Source: Hyphomicrobiales bacterium (GTDB taxonomy: Bacteria; Pseudomonadota; Alphaproteobacteria; Rhizobiales; JAJFHC01). From it: a stretch of DNA of 64,000 nt. The position numbers were made by a program, and so were the translations under genes. How positions within the stretch are numbered: position 1 is the stretch's first letter; the number at the start of each line of letters is the position of its first letter. The DNA is taken from positions 39,442-103,441 of the forward strand of contig JAJFHC010000118.1 in the NCBI GenBank assembly GCA_021775835.1, written 5' to 3'. Under the pieces are notes generated by a model, which made no database searches, was not told the origin of the DNA, and worked only from the letters and a program-made list of their open reading frames with translations. This document shows positions 52,952 through 61,894 of this stretch, one piece after another.

Positions 52952-53848
52952 TCAGGACTTGGGCGTTTGATCGCCAAGTTCGTTTTTGAGCCAGCTTGCG
53001 ACGTCGAGCGCGATACCGGTTTTTGGTTTCTTTTCGCGCCAGATCAACCAATAGGCGCCATCGTTCAACGGTCTTCCGGGAATTCGAACCAGTCTGCCGG
53101 ACTCTATGTCGGAGGCCACCAGTACATCACTGGCAAGAGCTACACCCTGGCTATCAATGGCTGCATCGATGGTTTGTGACGCGTTCCACAAGACCGAGCG
53201 TGTGCGCTCGCGGAATGAGATGTCGTTGCTTGCAAACCATTTGCGCCACCAGTCGCCATAGTCCTCGTGCAAGAGATCGGCGCCCTGGAGGTCCCGGGCG
53301 TTTTCGAATGGTCCGGACTGCTCCACGTAGCTGGGCGAGCAGACCGGATAGAATGGCTCGTGGAACAGCATCTCGCACTCGCCGTCGAGGTCTTCCGGGT
53401 TACCGAAACCGATCGCAAATGCAGCATCCCCCATTTCCCAGTCCTCAACATCCGTGAATGGTTCTGTGATAATCGTCACGGTGGGAAACCGCTCCATCAG
53501 CGTTGGCAATTTTGGCACCAGCCATTTGGAGCAAAATCCCGCGATTGCCCGGATATGCAAACTGTTGGTTCCGAATTTGCCGCAGATATCGTCCGTTGCC
53601 GCGGCGATATCCTGCAACGACTCGGAAATTCTCTGGGCATAAAGCCAGCCGGCTTCCGTCAGTTCAACACCAAGGTTCGTGGTCTCGAAAAGCTTGACGC
53701 CGAGCCTTGCCTCAAGCCCCCGAACGTGCCGGCCGATGACACTGTGCGTTACGTTCAGTTCATGTGATGCCGCACGAAATCCTCCGTTCCTCGCCGCAGC
53801 GTCAAAGGCTTTCAATGCATTTAGAGGTGGTAGTCGGCGCGCTGACAT
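52952..53848 (-). CDS. LysR family regulator (GcvA-like)
   Basis: 298 aa. HTH at about 5-65 (LNALKAFDAAARNGGFRAAS) and effector domain. It is divergent from the amine oxidase gene, with 106 bp between the starts, so it is the likely regulator of that gene. Distinct from, though of the same subfamily as, the neighbour at 51987. Confidence 0.9.
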   Translation of the reverse strand: MSARRLPPLNALKAFDAAARNGGFRAASHELNVTHSVIGRHVRGLEARLGVKLFETTNLGVELTEAGWLYAQRISESLQDIAAATDDICGKFGTNSLHIRAIAGFCSKWLVPKLPTLMERFPTVTIITEPFTDVEDWEMGDAAFAIGFGNPEDLDGECEMLFHEPFYPVCSPSYVEQSGPFENARDLQGADLLHEDYGDWWRKWFASNDISFRERTRSVLWNASQTIDAAIDSQGVALASDVLVASDIESGRLVRIPGRPLNDGAYWLIWREKKPKTGIALDVASWLKNELGDQTPKS

Positions 53849-53954
53849 GGTTCAAAAAAGTATCCACATTGGAAATTTTTAGCAAGTTGCGAAGTTGCCG
53901 GAATGGCGACAGGCTTCGGGCAATGCCAAAGGAACCAACCACGAGGTCGCCCCA

Positions 53955-55286
53955 ATGACACAGTTATCCCGGAGATCGCTGCTCGCCGGTGGACTTGCGC
54001 TGTCGGTTTTGCCTGCACATCGCTCGCTCGCGACGACGTCCAACCCGGACGTTGTCGTCGTCGGCGCAGGATCCGCAGGACTAGCGGCGGCAAGGACCCT
54101 TATGGGCCTTGGAAAGTCCGTCGTCATCGTGGAAGCCGCTGGCCGGATCGGCGGGCGCGCCTACACGGAAAGCAAGACGTTTGGTGTCCCGTTCGACCAT
54201 GGTTGCTCCTGGATTACCGCGGCCAGTGCCAACCCCTATGCGGACCTGGCCCGTCAGGGTCAGTTCGAACTCCTCGATCACAGCAGTCCCGGTGAGGCGC
54301 TTTATGTGGGAGACCAACCGGCGAACTCAAAACAGAGCAGAAAGTTCAATCACGCCTGGAGCACGATACAGGCCGCCCTGTCGAAGGCGGGCCGCGAAGG
54401 CCTGGACGTTGCCGCGTCGACAATCGTGCCGAAAGACCTGGAGTATTCAGCTGTTTGCCAATCCTGGATCGGCGCGATGGATTGGGGTGTAGACTTCAAG
54501 GACCTTTCCACCTTGGACGCTTGGAAGTCGGCTGATCCAAATCCAAATTTGATGATCAAGGAAGGACACGGCGCGCTGGTTGCCGGGTTGGGCGTGGACC
54601 TTCCCGTCCGGTTGAGCACGCCTGTGAAGCGCGTTGACTGGTCCGGGCAAGGCGTCGCGGTCGAGACATCTGCCGGGACGATCCGGGCGAAGGCCTGCAT
54701 CGTCACGGTCTCAACCGGCGTCCTGGCCGCGGATACCATCGCATTCACCCCCACAGTGCCCGATTGGAAACGAACGGCGATCGATAATCTCCCCATGGGT
54801 CTTCTGGCCAAGGTGGCGCTTCAGTTCGATGGCGACCGTCTGGGTTTTAGCCCCAACCACTGGCTGAGCTACCGGGTGCCGGACCAGGTGCCGGCAAAAG
54901 CCTGTTACTTTCTGACATGGCCGTTCGACTTCAATGTGATGATCGGTTTCATTGGCGGGGAATTCGGCTGGGAGATGTCTGCGGCCGGACAGGACGCTGC
55001 GGTGGACTTTGCCCTTGGTGAGGTGGTCAAGATGGTCGGCAGCAAGGCCCGCAAGCATTTCGTCAAAGGCCATCTGACGGACTGGGCCGACAATCCTCTG
55101 GTCCGCGGCGCCTATGCCGCCGCCCGACCCGGCCAGTATGGTGCCCGTGAGCAACTTGCCAGGCCGCTCGGCAATCGGGTGTTCTTTGCCGGAGAGGCCG
55201 TGGCAGGTGCCTACGTCGCGCTTTGTGGCGGCGCCTATTTGAGCGGCGAAAAGATCGCAAAGGAAGTTTCACAGACAGTTTTATGA
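53955..55286 (+). CDS. Flavin amine oxidase with twin-arginine-like signal
   Basis: 443 aa from ATG 53955 (MTQLSRRSLLAGGLALSVLP). The SRRSLLAG start followed by a hydrophobic stretch resembles a Tat signal, so the flavoenzyme is probably exported folded. FAD motif VVVGAGSAGLAAARTL near 33, EAAGRIGGRAYTES, and C-terminal FFAGEAVAGAYVALCGGAYLSG. It deaminates an amine, releasing aldehyde, ammonia and peroxide; the substrate is unknown. Confidence 0.9.
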   Translation: MTQLSRRSLLAGGLALSVLPAHRSLATTSNPDVVVVGAGSAGLAAARTLMGLGKSVVIVEAAGRIGGRAYTESKTFGVPFDHGCSWITAASANPYADLARQGQFELLDHSSPGEALYVGDQPANSKQSRKFNHAWSTIQAALSKAGREGLDVAASTIVPKDLEYSAVCQSWIGAMDWGVDFKDLSTLDAWKSADPNPNLMIKEGHGALVAGLGVDLPVRLSTPVKRVDWSGQGVAVETSAGTIRAKACIVTVSTGVLAADTIAFTPTVPDWKRTAIDNLPMGLLAKVALQFDGDRLGFSPNHWLSYRVPDQVPAKACYFLTWPFDFNVMIGFIGGEFGWEMSAAGQDAAVDFALGEVVKMVGSKARKHFVKGHLTDWADNPLVRGAYAAARPGQYGAREQLARPLGNRVFFAGEAVAGAYVALCGGAYLSGEKIAKEVSQTVL

Positions 55287-55312
55287 CGTGATGCTTCTGG
55301 CGGGAAGATGCC

Positions 55313-56035
55313 TTAACGTTTCTTCCGGATTCGGCCCAGCATCGTCGGTCCCAGGGCACCGAGCGCAAGAACACCACAGATCAGGAGCCAGACCTGACCG
55401 CTGCCGCCGAAGGTTTCATCAAGCGCGCGTCCACCGGTGATGCTGTTGTGGACGATTGCCACTCCAACCAGCGCAATCGCGGCAATCAGGACTCCGGCAA
55501 GCCCGAAAAACAGTTGACCCAGGAGACTGCGCTGAGCTGGCCCAGGTGCTGTGTTCGGATCGACCACCCGGCCGAGCAATGCCTCGATCAGGCTTTCCAC
55601 GTCCCGGTTGAAGTGCAGATGACCGATCGTGACGGCATTCAGCCGTGTCAGCTTTTGCAGGTCTTCAGGAAGGTCTACTGCCTGGGGCATTTTTATGTCT
55701 TCGACCAGAACAGGAATCACCCTGCGGCCACTGGCCAGGGCGACCCGGGTCTCCAGCCTGATGAAATCGTGCTCGTCGAAAATCCTCGGGTCTTTTCCGG
55801 TATCGTCACGGTCCTCGCCGTCTCTTCGGCCCATCCAGTTCTGCCCGATCAGGACAAGGCAAACCGTACTCTCGGCGATCGCGGTCTTGATCTTTGACTC
55901 AAAGTCATCGCCCGGTCCGATGCCGTCGACGTCGAGGAAAACTTCATCGATTTCGTTGTCACTTCGCAGACGATCGGCGATCCGTCCCGCCAGATGCCGC
56001 GTGTCGCTTCGCCGGTAACTGATGAATATCCGCAC
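55313..56035 (-). CDS. TIR domain protein with two transmembrane helices
   Basis: 240 aa. TIR domain about 1-150: RIFISYRRSDTRHLAGRIAD at the start, FLDVDGIGPGDDF, VCLVLIGQNWM, and E95 in FIRLETRVALASG, the position of the NADase Glu in enzymatic TIRs. Two hydrophobic helices follow at about 172-196 and 213-232. TIR proteins can consume NAD or make signal nucleotides in anti-phage immunity. The gene starts 9 bp after the caspase-like gene, so the pair is an operon. Confidence 0.88.
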   Translation of the reverse strand: MRIFISYRRSDTRHLAGRIADRLRSDNEIDEVFLDVDGIGPGDDFESKIKTAIAESTVCLVLIGQNWMGRRDGEDRDDTGKDPRIFDEHDFIRLETRVALASGRRVIPVLVEDIKMPQAVDLPEDLQKLTRLNAVTIGHLHFNRDVESLIEALLGRVVDPNTAPGPAQRSLLGQLFFGLAGVLIAAIALVGVAIVHNSITGGRALDETFGGSGQVWLLICGVLALGALGPTMLGRIRKKR

Positions 56036-56044
56036 GGCCGGCCT

Positions 56045-57706
56045 CTACTGCAGGCCGAATGCGGCAGACAGGCCGGCATTCCTGAGGTGCACCTGAGGGC
56101 TGATCCGTCCCGGAAGCAGAAAATTCACCTGCTGGTCTCCCGCGCCCTTTCGGAATTCATAGATCAGGGCGTCAATGCCGTAAGCTGTGCTGAATTCCAT
56201 TTCGGTAAACTCAGACGGCAAAGCGTTGGCTCCGCCGCGCAACAGCTCAAGGGCGTCTTTTTCCTTTATGGGATTTCCTGTTGCGGTGAAGGGGCGATCC
56301 GTCACCACGAACACGATCAGGCGATAGTAACCCGGAGCTGCAAAGAACAGGCGTTTGATGTAGGAGGTCAGCGAGAAGGTTTCCTCGTCGCCGGGAAGCC
56401 GGTGCCGGATGTCTTCGGTTACCTGCGATCCGTCTTCGTTGATGCGTTCAAGACGGGTGACGAGGGCGAAGCCATTCGGAACCCTGTGGAAACTATATTC
56501 CCAGTATCCGGCCTTGCGCAGCGGCGCGACCAGATGCGCCGACACGGTCTTGAGGTCGGTGGCCTTGGCAAACGGCTGTCGCGGCAGTCGCATTTTCACC
56601 GACGGCTCCGGCGGCGGCCAGGGAAAATCCGGCAGAACAGACGCGGCTTGCGGTTTCGCCGGCACAGTCGGTTCTTCGGCGACCGGTAGTTCGTTCGTGA
56701 GGTCGCCACGGGTAACTCCGTTGCTGGAGCCCTCCGCCGCTTCTTTTCGCTTCAATTGCTCCAGCCTGACCCTGGCCAACTCCGAAAACCTGCCATTAGG
56801 ATAGCGATTGACAAAACTTCGGAGAAGCTTGGAGTTGTCGCCGTCCTTTACTGCGTTCCAGAGCATTGTCTCCAGTTTTGCGGTACTGCTTTGGTCGGGA
56901 TTGGGTTCGGGGCTGGGTTTAGGTGCAGTCGTGCCTATTTGCACGGGTTCCACTGTTTCCTCTGATGACACAAAACGAAAGTCGCTTACCAAGGAAGATA
57001 CTTGCCACGGGATTTGACGGCCACCAGTCCGACGCCGGACTTCCGACTGGACCCGCCTGAATACGTGTTCAACAGAGAGACCGGGTATGGTGATTTCTGC
57101 TGCCAGGGCAGAAGTGAATGTTGAGTTGGCCCCGTCGCCGTCCAGTGCGAGATGACCCGGAGTGGCGGAAGTAACAATCAGCGATCCGGTGCCAGCGTCC
57201 ATGCGGGCGAGGCCGCGGGCTGTAGCCCGTTTGCCGTTGTTGTACGGGTTGCTCCGACCGGCATCCAGAATGATGATGTTCTGTTCGCTGCCTGAGTCTT
57301 CCATTTGCGAGAGAATCTGCGAGACCGACAGAGCCGCAAAATCAAGATCCTTGGGGGATTCAATCTCGGCAGCCAGCGGTATGAGATAGTTGTTGCCTTC
57401 AGTCTGTGCGCCATGGCCTGAATAATAAAACAATCCGACGGACCCTTTTCCCGCGTTTCTCAAGGACCGGGTGAATCGATCGACCGCACGCAGCATGCTC
57501 CTGGCGTCCACGTCAATTGCGGTCACGACATCGAAGCCAACACGTGTCAGGGTCGTGGCCATCAGCCGGGCATCGTTCTTCGGATTGGCCAGTGCGGGCA
57601 GGAGTTTGTAGCCGGCATTCCCGATCACGAGCGCGACGCGCTTTTCGGCTTGGGCCGTTCCGGCCCAAACCAGCAACGCAACTGTCGCAATCAGAACTCT
57701 CAGCAT
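56045..57706 (-). CDS. Secreted caspase-like (C14) protein with catalytic Cys replaced by Gly
   Basis: 553 aa. Signal peptide 1-20 (ending GTAQA). Caspase-like domain about 22-260, with H98 in YYSGHGAQ. At the Cys position the sequence is LDAGRSNP (G150), where the island homologue has LDACRNNP; the codon is GGT, so the protease should be inactive. A short helical module (about 300-335, FVNRYPNGRFSELARVRLEQ) and a C-terminal domain of about 200 residues of unknown type follow. It is encoded directly upstream of the TIR protein. A pseudo-protease acting as sensor or scaffold is the likely reading. Confidence 0.88.
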   Translation of the reverse strand: MLRVLIATVALLVWAGTAQAEKRVALVIGNAGYKLLPALANPKNDARLMATTLTRVGFDVVTAIDVDARSMLRAVDRFTRSLRNAGKGSVGLFYYSGHGAQTEGNNYLIPLAAEIESPKDLDFAALSVSQILSQMEDSGSEQNIIILDAGRSNPYNNGKRATARGLARMDAGTGSLIVTSATPGHLALDGDGANSTFTSALAAEITIPGLSVEHVFRRVQSEVRRRTGGRQIPWQVSSLVSDFRFVSSEETVEPVQIGTTAPKPSPEPNPDQSSTAKLETMLWNAVKDGDNSKLLRSFVNRYPNGRFSELARVRLEQLKRKEAAEGSSNGVTRGDLTNELPVAEEPTVPAKPQAASVLPDFPWPPPEPSVKMRLPRQPFAKATDLKTVSAHLVAPLRKAGYWEYSFHRVPNGFALVTRLERINEDGSQVTEDIRHRLPGDEETFSLTSYIKRLFFAAPGYYRLIVFVVTDRPFTATGNPIKEKDALELLRGGANALPSEFTEMEFSTAYGIDALIYEFRKGAGDQQVNFLLPGRISPQVHLRNAGLSAAFGLQ

Positions 57707-57993
57707 GAACGCTCCCTGTTCTCTTGAATGCAGGCGGCTTCAGTTCAGCCCTCAAGGCAACGCCAGAGACAGAGTGCCACAAAACCGGGTGCAACCAAAG
57801 ACCATGATACGCAGACCCTGAAGGCGTTGAATTGTTGACCTTAACTCCCGTTCCAAATGTCACGGCGGGTTGTCCCTCCGGGCCGGTTCCAATAGACAAG
57901 AGGACGCAAGTTTACTTCCGCTGGTTAAGTTAACATTTGTGTTCGGTCTCCGCCTGTTGTTCTGGAGATACATAACTTTCCGAGGGTTCCATC

Positions 57994-58464
57994 ATGGAGA
58001 CGATCGAGTTTCGTCAGGCAAGGCGTTCGGATCTTGCCGAAATCATTCAATTGCTGGTGGACGATCCCATCGGACGGACACGTGATGTGTTTTCAGAACC
58101 TCTGGATGACAGGTATACGTCTGCCTTCGAGGCGATCGATCAGGATTCCAATCAGTTTCTGGCCGTCATCGTCGACCAAAGCACCGGGACCGGCACGGTG
58201 GTCGGCTGTATGCAGTTGTCCTTCATTCCTGGTTTGTCTCGGACGGGCATGTGGCGCGGACAGATCGAGAATGTCCGGGTTGCCGCAAGCTTGCGGGGCG
58301 GCGGCGTCGGCAGGCGGTTTTTTGAATGGGCGATCGAGCGGTTTCGGGAACGCGGATGCGGGCTCGTACAACTGACCTCGGACAAGACGCGGCCTGACGC
58401 CCTCCGGTTTTATGCCTCCCTCGGATTTGAGGCCAGTCACGAGGGCCTCAAACTGATGTTGTGA
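57994..58464 (+). CDS. GNAT family acetyltransferase
   Basis: 156 aa. Acetyl-CoA motif A VRVAASLRGGGVGRRFFEW at about 90-108, and RPDALRFYASLGFEASHEG near the end. It acetylates an unknown small molecule or protein. Divergent from the caspase-like gene (287 bp between starts). Confidence 0.9.
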   Translation: METIEFRQARRSDLAEIIQLLVDDPIGRTRDVFSEPLDDRYTSAFEAIDQDSNQFLAVIVDQSTGTGTVVGCMQLSFIPGLSRTGMWRGQIENVRVAASLRGGGVGRRFFEWAIERFRERGCGLVQLTSDKTRPDALRFYASLGFEASHEGLKLML

Positions 58465-58481
58465 GGAACTACAAGCTTGTG

Positions 58482-58516
58482 GCAAGGGGCTGCCCGGCCA
58501 TGAGGCCACCCCTTGC
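58482..58516. terminator. Bidirectional terminator between GNAT and YHS genes
   Basis: GCAAGGGG (58482-58489) pairs with CCCCTTGC (58509-58516), with an inner GGCC/GGCC pairing in the loop. It lies between two convergent genes, right after the GNAT stop. T-tracts on either side are short. Confidence 0.6.
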
Positions 58517-58529
58517 GCATTGCTGGTTT

Positions 58530-59132
58530 TTATTGCTTTGCCAGCCAGGCCATGAACAGGGACTGTGGTTTCGATTGCCGGATGTCGGGCCAGATGCGCC
58601 CCGCTTCTGACACGTTCTTTTCAAGGCTGTTGCCGGTCAGGCCCTTGCCGAGCCACTTTGCCTGCAAATCCGGAGTGACGTTCAGATAGAGCTTGCCTTC
58701 ATGGATGTTCCATAGAAGTGGATCGCCGTCGAATTTGGTCTGCTGGGTCACGCCAAAGGCACAGAACCCACCATATTGAGGCAGATACCGGGAGGGCTCT
58801 GCCTGGAACATCTTCTTGTGATCGGCGGAGGCAAACCAGTATATCGCCCCTTTGTGCGCGACTGCATGCTGCAGCGATCCGGGCTGCGGCTTGCCGTGTG
58901 TAAAGTAGCTCACGGTGTCGTATCCGCGGAGCGCAAGCGGCGCGGGGGCATCATTGGGCTGGCCAGTAAAGGTCAGACCGTGCCCGACATTGATGTCGTA
59001 GACGCCGATCTGTTTCTGTTCACCTGCCGAAACTCGCGTCGGTGCTAGAAACAGGGCACAGACGAAGGCCGCGCGGGCGGCGATTTTCAACATAGTGACT
59101 AGGGAAGGAAATGCATCAAGCATACTCATCAT
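58530..59132 (-). CDS. Secreted YHS domain protein
   Basis: 200 aa. Signal peptide around residues 13-36 (FVCALFLAPTRVSAG). The YHS region lies at about 65-125: LALRGYDTVSYF, WFASADHKKMF, PQYGGFCAFGV. Proteins of this type are periplasmic and may bind metal through the conserved Cys/His/Tyr. Function not known. Confidence 0.85.
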   Translation of the reverse strand: MMSMLDAFPSLVTMLKIAARAAFVCALFLAPTRVSAGEQKQIGVYDINVGHGLTFTGQPNDAPAPLALRGYDTVSYFTHGKPQPGSLQHAVAHKGAIYWFASADHKKMFQAEPSRYLPQYGGFCAFGVTQQTKFDGDPLLWNIHEGKLYLNVTPDLQAKWLGKGLTGNSLEKNVSEAGRIWPDIRQSKPQSLFMAWLAKQ

Positions 59133-59338
59133 TCATCCTTTCTGGGATTTCTGTTCGTAACCGCCTCTCGGGGCGGGCCTTATTAGGGTCAGAAACGAGT
59201 GTTGCTTGAATGCTATTTCATCCAGAATTCCTGCTGCATCGTCCAATCATTATTCTTTTTCTGGACTCGTTAGCAATCTTGAGCAGACAATGACGCCCTA
59301 ATGACCGAACTGGATGCTGCGGTTTCACACCTTTCCGA

Positions 59339-60286
59339 ATGGAGGATGCCCTGGATACCTTGAGCGATGTGCTGAACTTGATGCGACTGCAGGGGGTTGT
59401 GTATTTCCTTCGCGACTTCGCCGGCGCCTGGGGCATGGACATGCCCGACGGTCCCTTTGCCCAATTCCATTTGGTCGTCCGGGGACGATGCTGGCTTGAA
59501 GTCGACGGCGCAACGACGGAATTGTCGAATGGCGATGTTGTCGTTTTTCCACGCGGCGACGGGCACCGACTGCTGGATGCGCCCGGCACAGAGCCTGTTC
59601 CGGGCAGGACGGTGTTTGATGCTCACATGAAAGGGCAACCGATTTTTGCTGAAGGAGAAACTCGAGCGCAATTGCTGTGCGGACATTTTGCATTTGACCG
59701 GGCATTCAAACATCCCCTCGTTAAGGAACTCCCGTCACGTATTCACATCAAGGGATTCTCAACGGGCCAGCCCGACTGGTTTGAAGCCGTCACCCGAGTG
59801 TTGATCCTGGAGGCACAGGCTGGTCATCCGGGCGGTGCCACTGTGGTTGACCGGCTGGCGGAGGTTCTGTTTGTCCAGGTGCTGCGGGCTTACCTGCGGC
59901 AATCCAGATCCGACACCGGGTTCCTCGCTGCAATCCATGACAACCGGATCAACCGGGCACTCAGTGCCATACACGGGCAGATGGGATCGGCCCTGACGCT
60001 TGACGATATCGCCCGCGAAGCCGGCATGTCACGGTCTGGCCTTGCCTTGAAGTTCAAGGCAATACTCGGCGAAACACCGATGGACTACCTGACACGCTGG
60101 CGGATGCTCACGGCGCAAGAGCTTCTCAAGACCAGTGGCGGTTCCCTGCCGGAGATTGCCGAAAGTGTTGGATACAGATCCGAGTCGGCTTTCAGTCATG
60201 CTTTCAAACGCCAATTCAATCAAAGTCCGGGGTCGTTTCGACGCTTTGCAACGAGCGATAACGAACGGCTACAGGGCAAGGCCTGA
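59339..60286 (+). CDS. AraC family regulator with cupin N-terminal domain
   Basis: 315 aa. Cupin_6-type sensor domain about 5-190 (FHLVVRGRCWLEVDG, NGDVVVFPRGDGHRLLD) and C-terminal double helix-turn-helix about 205-305 (LTLDDIAREAGMSRSGLALK, LPEIAESVGYRSESAFSHAF). Probably senses a small molecule; the target genes are not evident. Confidence 0.9.
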   Translation: MEDALDTLSDVLNLMRLQGVVYFLRDFAGAWGMDMPDGPFAQFHLVVRGRCWLEVDGATTELSNGDVVVFPRGDGHRLLDAPGTEPVPGRTVFDAHMKGQPIFAEGETRAQLLCGHFAFDRAFKHPLVKELPSRIHIKGFSTGQPDWFEAVTRVLILEAQAGHPGGATVVDRLAEVLFVQVLRAYLRQSRSDTGFLAAIHDNRINRALSAIHGQMGSALTLDDIAREAGMSRSGLALKFKAILGETPMDYLTRWRMLTAQELLKTSGGSLPEIAESVGYRSESAFSHAFKRQFNQSPGSFRRFATSDNERLQGKA

Positions 60287-60301
60287 GCTTCTGCCTCAGG
60301 C
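60281..60301. terminator. Short hairpin over two convergent stop codons
   Basis: GCCTGAG (60281-60287) pairs with CTCAGGC (60295-60301) around 7 nt, covering the ends of the AraC and histidine kinase genes. No T-tract. It could be a weak bidirectional terminator. Confidence 0.35.
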
Positions 60302-61894
60302 GGACCGGGGAAACCTGATTTCGAAGTGGGCTCCGACCTGAGACCGCTTCAAGCGGATGGTGCCCTTGTGCGCTGTCAGCATCGCCTTGACGATGCCGAG
60401 GCCCATGCCGGTGCCGCCGGCTTCGCGCCGGGTCGTGAAGAAAGCGTCAAAGATCCTGCTGCGGTCCTGACCGGTGATTCCGTCACCGTCGTCGCTGATA
60501 ACGACAACAAGATCGCCGGCCTCCGGTGTGACGGATATGTTTACGGTGTGGGCGTTGTGCTGGGTGGCGTTTTCCAGAAGATGGCCAAGAATGATGTGAG
60601 TGTTTTCTTCAGATACCGCAATTGACGTGTCGCTGTGTGCCTTCACGACAATATCGAGCTGATCAAATTTCGGTCGAACTCTGTCGATCACGTCTGTCAG
60701 ATCGCAGACACCACCGGTTTGTGGGTTATCCGCGCGGGCGAGGTCACGCAGGCGTTCCACCAATATGGTCTGACGTTTGGTGTCCGCCACGATGTTATCG
60801 AGGAATTTCTGGCGTTCATCCGGTGTCATGGACGTACCGGAATCGCGCAGCAGTTCGGCTGCTCCCTGTATAGAGGTCAATGGCGACTTCAATTCGTGGG
60901 ATACATGAGCGGCAAAATTGGCAATGTAGTCGGTTCGGTCCTGGAGGCTTTCGGCCATGGACAGGAAGCTTTCCGAAAGTTTGGCGATCTCGCGGCTGCC
61001 GTGGCGCTCCAGTGGTTGCACGGCGGTGCGGTCGCCGCGGCTTATCCGGGATGTGCGGGCAATCAGTTCGTTGAGTGGCCGGGAGATGGTGCGCAGAAAC
61101 AGGAAGCCGATGATCAGTGTGATCGTCAGCACGAACAAGAGCGCCAGCAGCAGATTTTTGCGCTCGTTGTAAAGGTGCTTGACGATATTGCTGGGGGTTC
61201 TGGACATATAGATGACGCCGGCGACACGTGAATCCTGGATCACGGGCACTGCGACGAAGATCCGAACGCCTGTGCCCCGGCTGACCGAGTAAAGCGACGG
61301 CGGCGGCTCGTCGGACACGCGAACTCTCATGACGCTTGAATATCTGCCCTTGAGCGCCGTTGCCACTTCCCTGACATGGGCAAGCGACGTGCCGGTCTCA
61401 TGGCGCCCGGCGATGACCGTGCCGAAAGGATCGAGAATGCGGAAACCGGCAAGCGATGTCTTCTGGGCGGCCGATGTCAGATCGTACATCCTGGCGCCTA
61501 TGGCGGTGAAAGCCGCTTGTGCCGGGCGTCCGGGTTCCCGGGGTTCGGGTCGGCGTCCCAGTATCTCGTCGCCGGCCAGATCGAGCGATGGCAAGACCGG
61601 ATGATAGGGCTCGTTCGGGTCCGGCAGCAGTTCTGGGGCCACGACGGCGCCCAGTTGAAGATTGTCTGCTCGGCGAGCCTCAAGCTCGGCCGCCATGTAG
61701 GCCGACAGGACGGCACCCTGGGCAATCAGTTCGGCTTCGGTCTGGCGAATAAGCTGGTTCTCGTAGAGGCGGAAAAAGAACAGGCCGGCAAGCGGCAGGG
61801 CAATCATGGAAAGCAGCATGACGACAACGATCATGCTGAGTGTCGGACGCCACTTTTTTGTGGTCGGTGGTCTCACGGTTTCTGCGACCGGCAC
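60296..61894 (-). CDS. Sensor histidine kinase
   Basis: 532 aa. Two membrane helices (about 18-42 and 245-268) flank a long periplasmic sensor region; HAMP about 270-325; H-box HVSHELKSPLT; ATPase domain with N box ENATQH, SDDGDGI and GTGMGLGIV. It overlaps the response regulator gene by 22 bp. With CreB-like partner and a DUF4173-like gene upstream it resembles envelope- or metabolism-sensing CreBC-type systems. Confidence 0.92.
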   Translation of the reverse strand: MPVAETVRPPTTKKWRPTLSMIVVVMLLSMIALPLAGLFFFRLYENQLIRQTEAELIAQGAVLSAYMAAELEARRADNLQLGAVVAPELLPDPNEPYHPVLPSLDLAGDEILGRRPEPREPGRPAQAAFTAIGARMYDLTSAAQKTSLAGFRILDPFGTVIAGRHETGTSLAHVREVATALKGRYSSVMRVRVSDEPPPSLYSVSRGTGVRIFVAVPVIQDSRVAGVIYMSRTPSNIVKHLYNERKNLLLALLFVLTITLIIGFLFLRTISRPLNELIARTSRISRGDRTAVQPLERHGSREIAKLSESFLSMAESLQDRTDYIANFAAHVSHELKSPLTSIQGAAELLRDSGTSMTPDERQKFLDNIVADTKRQTILVERLRDLARADNPQTGGVCDLTDVIDRVRPKFDQLDIVVKAHSDTSIAVSEENTHIILGHLLENATQHNAHTVNISVTPEAGDLVVVISDDGDGITGQDRSRIFDAFFTTRREAGGTGMGLGIVKAMLTAHKGTIRLKRSQVGAHFEIRFPRSA

